In this document: positions 40,001 to 52,275 of the stretch, one piece after another
Position numbering within the stretch: the first letter of the stretch is position 1
Layout of the letters: each line of letters starts with the position of its first letter
Origin: Chromobotia macracanthus
Lineage: Eukaryota; Chordata; Actinopteri; Cypriniformes; Botiidae
DNA length: 64,000 bases
Reading direction: 5' to 3'
Assembly (NCBI GenBank): GCA_036877525.1
Contig: JAZGTH010000008.1
Span: 8,230,501-8,294,500 of the forward strand
The notes under the pieces: generated by a model
What the model saw: the letters and a program-made list of their open reading frames with translations, nothing else
Told to the model about the DNA's origin: nothing
The model's database searches: none
Made by a program: the position numbers and the translations under genes

Positions 40001-43000
40001 ATTCACTTGCCTTTAGCAGGTGTTGTATTCATCACTGCATTATATTCAATACTAACACTCTTCTTTTTCTAACCAGACCCCCCCACATCACCCTCTTTCT
40101 CTTCATCTCGTCCTGCCACAGTGCCTTTGAAAAGCAGCCTGCTTTAAATCTCATGCTTATACACTTATACCCTGAGCAAATATCACTGCCATGCAGCACA
40201 GTAATTACAATGCATTTCCATGTAAAAAGCCCCATGTGCCAGATATGGAACATGGGGCCTCACGTCTGTGAGCTGTGATAGACCAGCTAATCGCAAAAAA
40301 GAAAAGAATGTCGGATTGATTGCGGCGTAGTGTGGCTGATCCCGGGCTGGATTATCTGTGTGGTGAATGAGAGAGATTTGGAGGAACAGAGAGCAGCTCT
40401 CCACACCTGAGGGCGCAGAGGAGAATGAATTTGTTTATTAGCATTTCGGACTGGCGTATGAGAACAAATATTTCACAAATCCCCAAAGTTCATATTGGTT
40501 TCTGTACAGGACGTGTTCTGGTGTCGTGAACAATTTGGGCCCGCCCCCTTGAATTAAGTGATTCCTTTACTGAAAGAACTTTTAACATTTGAACCTAGAA
40601 AAGGATTTCAAAGTATTTGTCATGGAGCCCCAGATTTTATTTTATTTCATCGTATTTTGTTTTATTTATAGGGAGTAGCAACTGGATTTTAAATATTAAC
40701 CACTAGAAATACACTTTAATACAATATAAAAGACAATATGGTGCTAATCTTGGCAGTATTCTCTTACAAAGGTTTTCCATTGCCATGAATAATTTCTAAA
40801 TTATTGAATGAAAACTGTTAGATTAATGTATAATACAACAAAGAAATAGAACAAGCAGCCTTTTCCTGTCACATGAAGATGGAAAAACAGCACTAAGATC
40901 TCTTTGATTTCACACAGTTTTGGGGAAACGGGGAGACAGCCTGCTGCCAGGGTGCCATCAACCATCTGTGGTCTGTAGTTTCTGAATGCAAAATAATCAC
41001 ATTGAGGAAGGATGCAGGGCTAAGCACTTTTTGGGGCTCATTCAGAGAGCATCTATAAAGTTCTCTTATGTGCTGTCGAACTCTCAGTCTTTGATTATGA
41101 CTCCAGACATCAATCTCAAGTAACTCAGTGTGACTTTCAAACATTTTTATATTGTTTAGATGTAGTATAAATAATAAATCTCCATTCCTGTTATCATACA
41201 GCTGGTTGAATCAGACTTGCATGAATCACACAAAAGCAGGAATCTTTTTTATTTTAATCATCTCTAAGCACTTTCATACTTAATCTAGTTTAATACTTAA
41301 TTGAAGTTTTATTTTGTTTCATTTGACCCTCTTTAAACAAAATAATAAGGTCTGTGTTAAACTGTGGTTTAATGAGTGAGAATAGGACGCATGATTGTGT
41401 TTTCCTACAGCCCCTTTATCCACTGAAATCAGCCTAAATTTTACACCCCACAGAATTCGTTCGCGGCACATTACAATCGTTGCCTCGTGTAAATAATTTA
41501 TGAGATATCAGGAGAGCCAAACCTCAGTAGCTTGATGGTACCCATCAGAATATGACACATGAAAAATCCAGAAAAAATAAAAGGAATAATACGCTCCACA
41601 CATTCTAGCGTAACGCACATTCTTTTGAAATTGACTGTATTTTCTATGTTTGGAGTCTCGCCTCTCAATAATATTTCAAAATGAACCTTTTTTATCTTCA
41701 GACTGTTTAATGTAGTCCTCTGACATAGTGAAATAAAACGTAGACAGGTATTATTGATGCTTTTTAATCACAAAGCAAAAAACACTTGTTAGAAATGTGA
41801 TTGTTATCTAGTGATGTTGTTTCTATTTGGGGTCAGTTTGACTCCAGTGAAAACACACTGTAGAAAAATGATACAACTAATCCAAATCAACAGGAATGTA
41901 CTTTGTAATTGTTTACACTAGTCAGAGAATCTTATATTTGATGTTTTTTACCCAGAGTTACAGTTATAATTTTTCATGGAGGACCCTTGAAGCATATCAG
42001 GTTGAAATTGTGTTTATTTTAGTTCTTACAAGATTATGAAAAGTCAGTTTAATGCTGCTGCAGAATATTATAATCCAAAATCAGATATAGAAGGGCCTGA
42101 ATCACCTACAGTTAGGATGCAAACTCCATTGTTATCTGTACTGAGTCACAAATGTTTGATGATTCAGAGTGACCAATGGATTTGAATGAGCAGGGCAGAT
42201 GATGGTGTTGCTTTTGTGAATGCTGTCTTATCATCGTTTAATTTTATTTAAACAGCTTTTGTCTAGTTTGACTGAGTTCTACAGCGTACCACAGATGCAA
42301 AAGGATGTTGACCGCCCACAGTCTGTTTGCAAACTGTCTGGTGAATATTGTGCACAAAACTAGGACTTTCTTGATTCAGTAAGCACTTATCTGATTGGCT
42401 GCCTTAATGCAAGAGCATACAGTGTCTTTACATGCTACTGTTTGGCCACATTTTCCATACAATTCAGTTATTCATGCCAAACTGTCACAGCCCTGAAAAG
42501 CAGGTAAACTCCAAACAAACTGTGATTGGACACTTTACATGTCAGTCAGGCGGCCATACCTGTCTAAGTGGGCGGATCATGGCTAGTTTAATCTACATTA
42601 AGCAGCAAAACTTCAGCTAGAATCAGAGATTGCTAATTGCTTTTGACTGCAATGTTATATGTGCACCAGAGAACCAAAACAAAACCTCCACCCATTATTT
42701 GTCTCAATCTTAAGTAGGTGAGGATGTTTGTTGTGGTTTGCCCTTTTTAATTCCAAAAATCTAAGAGAGTGAGGGTGTGTGGGAGGTTGCCTGTGTGCGC
42801 ACAAACACGTGTTTGCATATGTGAGAAATTCAAGGGTGCACTCAGTATATAAAACCCCGGTGAATCATACTTATGAAACAGATGCTAGGCCTGTGAATTC
42901 TCCCACTTACTGCTTTTGTTTACACTATCTCTCTTTTTCTCTCTCTCTTTCAGTTGTCAGTTGCCATGGTGTCCTGGTCACCTCCCTCTCCTGGTCTGAG

Positions 43001-44575
43001 TCTTGTGAAGCTTCCATTGCTGCAACTCATGGACCAGTTCAGTCAGCCAGAAAAAAGAAACAGGAGAGAACCAACATGGCATGACTCCAACTCCTAGCTT
43101 CCTCCTCCTCTTCCTCAAATCATGGGCATTGCCCCCTCGCTGTCTGCGCCCCGCCCCCTCTATGTTTCCCTGCAGCCAAAAGTGGGGGGACAAGGGGGAT
43201 TTGGAAAGGAATTGGGGCAGATAGATTGTGAAAACCTCGACAGCTGGAGTAGACCCTGGGAGACTCCATCTTGTTAATCTATGCGGCGTTTCACTCACCT
43301 AATTGTTCCATTTCACTCCGATCAGCAAAATAGCTGTTAAAATATTGAATGCAGCGTGAAGCTTCTTCTGCCTTTATTGAGTGAGCTGTGTCTTTATAGG
43401 CAGGCCTCTAACCGCAGATTTACTCCCAGGAGTCGGGTACGAGCGTGCAGTGTGACATCACAGTGGCGCAGAGCTCCCTCCAGCCCACGCTTCTGCAACA
43501 CAGCAGTAGGCACATGTTTTGACTTTTTCATCCTGTTGAAAACTGTTATGAGTTCATCAAGCACTCAAATAATTAGAGTCGTTTTAGGAAGAATTAAAAC
43601 AAAAGAGAGTCAGCACAGATATTTTGAGATGCTGAAGTAATCTTGACTTGGGTGGTCTCACAATAGCCTTACAGATTGTTGTCGTTCTGTGGGATTACAT
43701 CATTCAATTCAGTGTTACAGTATGAGGACTCCTTTTTTGTGGACAATCTTCAATGGACATAAGTCATGTCCATATTTAATTTACCATGAATGAATGTGAG
43801 GCTGTGAGGGATAGACAGTCTTCAGTGGTTTACTCTGCTGTCTTTTTTGGACACAAAGTTTCCTTCCTTGGATGGAAAGTCAATAATGTAGCTCAAAATG
43901 TTTTCTTATATTTCTGTTTTGGGTTCTGTTCATGCAACCTACTTTGATACCCTGCGAGCTGGCAAGACCCATAAGCCCAAACATTCATGACCTCAACCAA
44001 GTGTTAATGTAACAAACCTCAGAACAAACCGGCGTGTCAGATCAAAGATCAAAACAAGTACTCCCACACATACAGCGCGTGAGTCAGGAGAGAACTGAAC
44101 AATATCAGTTTAGTTAACCTACACAACCAAAGTTCCTCTAGGGTCAATTGTCAAAGGTTTTTTCGAAGCTTCATTGTGCTGGTCATCACTTCTTTTTTTC
44201 AGAATTTCTTTAAATTGAGTTGGGGGGTCTGGGTTAGTGGAACTGATTTAAGAAGGTGAAGCTGTAATTAAGGAGAGGTGAAGGACATGTTCAATCTCTC
44301 CAGGCCTTGGTCTCTGTCCATATAAAGCTGCTGTGTGTAAGAGTGAGGGTCAGAGGACTGGTGACCAGGTTGGGGGTAAGAGGGGAATCAAGGCCAGTGT
44401 TCCATTACGGAGGCCTAGACCACAGCCAGATGTGTAGTCACCACTGTAGACATCTCTGCCTACTGGAGAATGCATTAACCTTGTATTCCCATGTCTGTGG
44501 CAGTTTATGGAATTAACATGATGGAAAATGGAGACAATAGCAACTGTGTTATCCCAATAGGATAGAAGAAAATTA

Positions 44576-44888
44576 CCCAGCTAACATGGAATGTTCTCAG
44601 AATGTTGGCTAACATTACTGAAATGTTCTCTCAAAGTTATCAAAAACTTTCTTGCAGTAACATTAGAAGAACTTTTTAACATTATATATCATATACATCA
44701 AAAGCTTTGTTAGTAGAATGTTTTAAAAACGTTGCAGTGTTTAACAGTGTTTGAATATTGTTCTTATAACCAATGCAATATCTAAAAGCTCAATGCTCCT
44801 AGAACATTCAAATAAACATACTTAATGTTTTTAGTACCTAATGGAAATGTTGGAGAAACTTTCTTACCACCTAACATTGTTAGCTGGG
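44576..44888 (+). mobile_element. CCCAGCTAACA-ended MITE-like element, copy 11
   Basis: Full-length, 313 bases, from CCCAGCTAACATGGAATG to ACATTGTTAGCTGGG. TA on the left, AA on the right. Confidence 0.85.
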
Positions 44889-47733
44889 AATATACTTACA
44901 TAATACACTCATATATTCATACATACATAATATTAAAATAAACAGATGTTTATTGGAGCAGTATTCTGAAATGCTAGATTCTGAAATACTTTCTTAAAAG
45001 TCTTTTAAGCTTTTGCTTTAAGTGTGCAAAGAGCACCAAGTCAACGGATATGGTTTAGCATGCTAAAAATATGTTGGCGTCAATAGGCATAGCACTGTCA
45101 TAGAAACCCACCTGTTTCCCAGCAAAAGTTCGAGAGTGATAACTCACAGTATCACAGGTGCCAGACACTGTCTGCAGTAGATTTCCTGTTTCAGAGAGGC
45201 ACAATTTCAATCATTCAATCATTCAAGTTACTTTCTAACAGACATGTTTATTCTTCCTTATCATTGGTGGCAAGTTTTGCAGCATCTGAAGCACTTTCAG
45301 TAGACTATTGATCCATTCAGATATATTTTCTTTTCTTTTAATCATAGCTAGGGAGATGCTGGGCTTCTTCAGTGTAATGAATTATTAAAAAACAGCATCA
45401 AGCACCCATTTGATGATTAATAATTCATGGGTGCATAAAGAATGCGCATTTGATCAATTGTGATTCATATTGTCAGCTGAAAGCGTTTTAAAGGACACTT
45501 TCACAGAGAGTAAATATAAAGAGATGTTGTTTTATGTCTTAGGATAAATTGTGTCTGTCTTAAATTACAAGTCATTTTTTTATTGACCTAAAGTTTGTGA
45601 TAATACTGTATCTTGATGTATCTTGAATGAGCTCATATACAGTAAACAACATACAACATACTGATTTATATGAAGGACGCTTGAAAATCTAAGTTAAGGT
45701 AGTCATAGCCCTGTCATGAAATATTAATGGCAAAGAACAGAACAGTGTGACTTTGGTGTGTGTGCAAATATGTAAAAATGTGCGTTTGAGTGAGTCAGGA
45801 GGAATAATAAACCATAACAAACAAACTGTAATAGCAGTTATGTAGTTTATTGTTAGAGAATGATGTCAATTTGTAATGTTTAGCCAACTAAGCAAATCAC
45901 AAACATAGCTGCGGTGAACACAGAAGACAAAAGCATGTGGCTCATTGTACATGTCTGTTTTGGTAACCATTCACATCCTGATATTGCTTTCAAATGTTTT
46001 AAATGTGCTGTGTTCCAACTCTAAATTATACATAATCTGAACACTGTGTGTACATCATGGCGTATCTGTTTATACCAGGAAATATGCTCTTAGATCTGAT
46101 TGGATCAACATGAGCTTATAAATTCATCCATATGCAATTTTATATAGTGTAAACAGCAATGCCCATCAAAATCCTGTTTGTGTGTCTGTATATTTACAAC
46201 ATCCCGTCAGTGTGTGTAAAGTAGATACAGAACAGACGTGTGTGGCAGGTGCACCTCTTGCTTCAGGAAAATAACAAGTTAAGATTTAGTGACATCTGCT
46301 GTTCAGTGCTGGAACTCATTTTATGGTGACTTGTGAGTGACATTTAACAAATACTTGTTAATACTAACATGTTTTGGAGTATTTACTTGTCAGTGGCAAT
46401 AATCTAGGTTTTTTATAACTAAATGCAAGGTATAGTTTTAAGCAAAGCAAGTACATTAAGTACAGGAAAAGAGTACACTAAAGAGAAAGACAGACGTTCA
46501 AAGACAACGCGGTTCAATGAAGAACAATCTTCCTTTATATAAAGGTTTTGGTGTTTTGTGGAGTTGCCACAAAGAACTGTGTCATGTATGAATGCCCACA
46601 GTTGACAGAGCACAACCAGCAGGAAGTCAATAGACATCCAGGGCCCCTGTACAGTGACACCTAAAGTGCTTTCACTTGCTTAAACTCCGTCACTTTCTCG
46701 CTCTGTTTGCATGGCTACAGAAAACATGTATAAATGTGGAATTATAGGACAGATCTGCTTTTGTAGACGAACTTACTGTACCATAAACAACCCATCTCAA
46801 AGCCCCTCCTGTCATAACACTTCATGGCACTCTTACAGGCTTCATGAAGGTCTGAAGAAATGTCTCCATATCTCTGAGTGACAGTGCCACATCCTCTTCC
46901 TCTGAGCGTAGTCATGCGTGACCCGCACGCTGGGGCCCCCTCTGTCTGTGCTGGCCTTCATCACAGCAGGGGGCCCATTATTGGACTCAGCCATCCAAGT
47001 GTCAGCACCCCCCTCCTAATTCACACTGACGGTGCGTTCACTCAACACATCACACAGAGACACAGATCCAGCTGAGGTGGGGTCACAAACATTCAAACTG
47101 ATCTACTGATTTAGTAGGTCTGAATGCAATGTGGTGTGAAAGTGTATCTGTAGGTGTGTACAGGCATGTATTGTTGAGTAAAGAAGAGATTATGTGTCAC
47201 ATGCAGCATTTTAATTATTGTTAATTGTTTAATTGCATTAGAATCTATAGGCACTGTATTTTTCAACTCGCCTCACACCTCAACCATATAAAAACCAACT
47301 TTGGTGATGCTTTTGTAGCTTGCATTAAACTGAATGATTACACTGTATACTGAAAACTTAATTCTGATTGGTCAAATTAGAATTCTATGGTCACATATGT
47401 TATATGACATTTTGACAAGTTTCATGAGCTTTATTCATATTGCTTGCTGGTGCTTATCAACGTCAACCAGTTTGCTAAACAGCTAGAATAGTTTTGTGTG
47501 CTTTCATGACTGTATATTATCTTACATAGTTGGTCCCAAAGACTTATGGTGCTGCAACATCGTGGGAAACTGATGAAAATTAAGAGAAACATTTGGACAG
47601 CATTGTTTTTTAACCAATTATTTCCTTTTGTTTTATGGATTAGCGTTTTGCTACTCTTAGTTCAGGCTGTAAAAAGTAATAACATGTACAATCATTCTAG
47701 CATGTTCAATTCATAGGAAGTCCCGTCTGCTAG

Positions 47734-47746
47734 CCAGCAGGGGCCA
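47734..47746 (+). promoter_or_regulatory. CTCF-like motif in the sox12-pnp desert
   Basis: CCAGCAGGGGCCA fits the core CTCF pattern with a small deviation at the end. Motif only. Confidence 0.3.
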
Positions 47747-50700
47747 CGGAGAGTTCCCACAGGAGCAGTACTGGCCTGACATGTCTGTTTGTGTTACGTG
47801 CATTCAAACCGAGATAGCAGCCATGTCCTTGCTAGCCCACCATCTCCACATTAATGTACAATCTGTGTAAAAAATCATGCCCAGTGCTGCTAATCTAGAA
47901 TAATCCATAAACCTAGGCAGGGATGGGCAGAACAGAGGAGTTTTCTGGCAACCAGAGCAGCTTAGTGGGAACACTATTGAGTGACAGTAAAACAAAACAG
48001 AAGCAGAAGAGTCAAAAGCCAATGCAAATCCCCCTATTGGGTGGAATTATAATATAGGATCTGGCAACCCAATTAACAAACGCTTTTCCTCTGTCTTGTG
48101 AACTGTATATTGGTAGTTGAATGTGCTTGGGGTTTGTGGGCCCAATGAGGACAGACTGTCAACCTTGAAACCGTCCCAAATTAAGGGGGTCACATATGGT
48201 TTGGGAGTGTGATCACTGAGCAGGATGTGTGTGTGTATCACAGATGTGTGTGGCAGCTCGTGGCTCAAATTGTTAGTGTGTCCGCTATTGAGAATGTGCA
48301 TTAGAGTGTGTATTGAGCGTTCACATTTTTGACAGTGGATGTATGCCATCATTTTGCCCTGTATCTTGGCGACCCCCAACAGAGGGGCTGACAGCCATGG
48401 CAACAATTAGAGGCAATTACAGCCAGGACAGTTTGATGGGAGCTTTATCAGGGCATATACTGTAACCAGTAGAGGTGAAGTGTGTTCTACTCCTCAATGA
48501 CATTGGTTACTATACTCAGGAGAAGGGTATCTCCTCTAGTGTACAATATTTCTATGCAATTGGTCAATTAAGTGGCTCTTAACTTCTCGTTTGCTCCCCA
48601 CCCCCTCCGTTTCACTTTCTAAAACGCAATTACGTCCTTTCTCTTCACATGGCCGATTATCAATGCAGCTCCATTAAAATCAGATTTGCATAATATAGCA
48701 TGCTCTACAGCGTCAGTCTATAATAACACATTAATCACACAGACTTAATCATGGTGTCACTAAGGGAAAGGATACTGTATGTGACTTTCATATAAAAACA
48801 CATAGAGGATCAATCTGTTCACTGGAGGACAGAATCGTCTCTTTTGACACAGTAATAGAGGCCATCACAGATCCACATGTCCTGGGAGGCATTGAGCAGG
48901 GCCTAATTTTCAAGAGCACGCCCTTGATCTTCACTCTGCGTGTTTGCTGGCCGTCCTTGGCTCTTGGCACCCAGCAGTGGAGCCAGATGTACATGGATGA
49001 CCCTTCTCCATATGTGTTCTGGAGGATTAGGGTCAGCTGCTTAAGATTTAGACCCAGACTGGCTCACTGACTCGCTCACCTTCATATGGCATGTGAAAGG
49101 GCAGAGAGGAGCATTTTAGTTTGGGCCAAGTCAGGATAAGATGCTGCATTGTAGCTTTCAATTAAGATATTAATATTAATCAATTAATATTCTTCTTTGA
49201 AGGCAAATTTTTATGTTTCTCAGGATCTATCTGAAAATTTAAAACAAGGTCAACAGTTAAAATTTACAATATATTTTGATGCTTAAACACAATGACACCA
49301 GAGCACTATGATTTTAAAACAGTGAAGGGGGAGTAAGAAAAATTGATGGTCAGGAGGTCAAACTAAATATATTATTCTTTTATTCATTTTATGTGATTTA
49401 GGTTTTTGTGACTCTACTGTTTAAACTCTGATTTCAGTATAGTGAGTAAACATCAAAATTTAATTAAAAGATATACAAATTGCAAAATGAAAATATTTTT
49501 TCTCTATTTACACTTAATAGTAATGAGTAACAAAACTTTAATGAAGTATTAAGACATGAAACTGTACCCTAGTCATTGAACCTGTCCTTTATATTTTTGT
49601 TCTTCAAGTAAAAGCTGAAGACACTCATACAAAACAATTGTGTATTTTAGCTTTATATTTAGCTTTCTCTTCTATGTTGGTTCATCAGACTACAAAGAGA
49701 CAGGGTATAAGTAGAGGTCAGAGTTAGATGAGGATCTGATCATATATGACCGTTCCACAAGTCACAAGTTTCCCAGCAGATTCACTAAACTCCAATTACT
49801 GCACACCTCCTCCACATGACTGGCCTGCTGGAGCTGATAGAGTGAGTATTGTGGAGCACGTGAAATGCCTCACGAATCAGAAATGTCTGACACGTTCCAA
49901 AGAACTATGCTTTAATTTCCTCATATTTAGATTTGATTAATTCTAAACACATTTATACACATGTGTATGTGTGTGTGTGTATTTATGAATGTGTATAAAT
50001 GTTATTATTAACTTTTTAAAGGGCAATATCTGCCACAGATTTGATTTCAGACACATTTTAGCTGTATAAGGGTAGATTTTATAACCATATATATGTTATG
50101 TCTGTAGCTGAAGCCCTGCTGACTGTAGCTAACATTCTTTTCCATGGTTTAATCGTTTAAAGTGTGGTGTGATTTTTCTTGTTTTTAATTCATGTTTAAC
50201 TTTTACATATTAACATTATTTTGAACTTATTTCTATTTTTATAGAAATTCTAAAATTCTTTCATTTTCTGTCTTATTCTGTTTGTTTTTAGAATTTATTA
50301 ATAATGACTGAACTGATGGTAAAAATCACATGTGCCTCATATGCCACAGATTACTACTGAGCACATGGAGAGAGAGAGAGATGAACGGGGTATGCTTGGC
50401 ACTCAGCATTGTGAATGTGGTTACAGAGAAAGGAGTACACACTGTCTTTCTCTCTGTCTATCTGTCTTCCTCTCTGATTACATTGTATCCCTCACATGAG
50501 TCCAGTTTAGGTGTAGTATGCAGGTTTTACCAATACCTTGCTGAGAGAAAAGGTTTTCACATCTTTGAGAAGTATCGTAACTGCATTATCAGAGAGCAAT
50601 GACAAAAATGTAAATATTCTTGTCTGGGGCTGAATGTTTCCTGTAGAAAAGATTCTGCCACACTAAACAGATTTCACAGGAATGAAATCAAAGTGCTGGC

Positions 50701-52159
50701 ATATAAGATTCAGTCGTTTTGTTTTCTTGGAGGATCTTTTAGTTTTTAAATCTTTCAAAATGTTATTTTGTCCCTAAAGTGAAGAAGTTTTTGTCACAGT
50801 CAGATGTCAATTGTTGAATAAGCTCTCTAATAAAAAGGCTCCTTTAACTGATCGTAATTGGTCAATCATAGCAAATATTTTTGTATATTGACGTCAAACT
50901 GCATAACTGACTATTGTCCTTTCTTACATAGTCACTGAGCATTGTCTGTCTTCTATATTACAATAATTTCAAAATGTCCAATAGCTTATTTATTTGGTTC
51001 ATTGTCAAGTAATAAGCAGTATACTGCTTCTCAACACTTTGTCTAATGGTTTCTTTTGATTGAACTAATAAGGCAGATCCTGACACTAACAACAAAGCAG
51101 CTGTGGGATATTTACTGATCTGTCAAGTTTATTAACTATTATATTTTATAAAGAGGGCTATGTACACTATATACAGTATTTGAAATGTTTTACACTTGTA
51201 CTAGTGATGTCAGGAGAGAAGTTGCATTTAAACATTTTAAATAGTTTTTACGAGATTTTGGATGTCCATCTAAAAGTGAAAAATTGCTTGCAATTAGACA
51301 AACCTTGTGAGATATGCAAATTGAATTTTTCTGGTCCCATGCTTTGGATTTGGGGTGGAGTCTGTTGCCCCAGTAATAGGCCTCACATGTCATTAATCCA
51401 ATGGGCAAACTCGAGCTGGACCAATTGGCAGCTTCAGTTTGAAAATCTCATGGCTCACACCAGATCTACTATATGCTTTAAGGGAAAACTTGTCATGTTC
51501 TGTGTCACGAAAAGAGACTTCTTGGTTTGCAAAGCAAACCGCAACTGCACTAGTCACTAGTGTAAAAGCTGATTAGAATCAACGTTGTGAACTTTTAAAT
51601 CTATTTTAGTTTGTTGTTAAATCCTGTTTGTTATTATTATAAGAGGAGTGACCTAATGTTGTAACACACATTGTCAAACTGGTTATGAATGTTTATTCTG
51701 CTACAAACCTAGACCAATTATTTGGTTTCGATTCTTAGCTATACTAATCAAATATTTTTGCATTAATTATAGACAAACCTATAACATCTAAGAAAAGAAT
51801 GTAATATATGAACACAGTTTGTGTTGTAGAGAATTTGTGAAGTTATCGCCTTAGGAATCTCATTATTATGTTTTTTATGATCATTGGTTTTATAATTAGA
51901 GCCATATAGTCATAAAATATCTTTAGTAATGAGATTAAACTTTGTATTTGCAACCTTGTGAGAAACATTACATAATATGGCATTTTCCCCTATTGTGGTC
52001 AGATTTAGAAGCTTTCTTGCTCAGAGTTCAGTTTGCCTGGTATTAGAACAGTGACAGTCCTACACTTTCATTTTGTCAAATTTAATTTGACATGACTTAC
52101 TATAACACTGAGTTGTAACCAATCAGATTGTTTGTATGTGTTAGTGATGTCAGGCATTC

Positions 52160-52170
52160 GGTATACATAA
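52160..52170 (+). promoter_or_regulatory. TATA-like element of pnp
   Basis: The sequence TATACATAAAT lies about 110 bases upstream of the pnp start codon, a normal distance for a short 5' UTR of roughly 80 bases. The call rests on position and base composition only. Confidence 0.4.
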
Positions 52171-52275
52171 ATTAGCAGGACAGAGCTCCTGTGTCATTCA
52201 CCAACTGTTCTAGTCCAGGATCACATCTTCAGCTTAAAACTTTTTTTAGGACCATCACAGCACACCACCCTCAGC

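Larger units (their letters stand above)
35000..52160. other. Noncoding region between sox12 and pnp, distal part
   Basis: No supported gene. Holds the solo-LTR-like sequence, the AGCTGC-ended elements, three copies of the CCCAGCTAACA-ended element and a CTCF-like motif at 47734. From about 44900 to 52160 I recognise almost no repeats. Confidence 0.55.
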
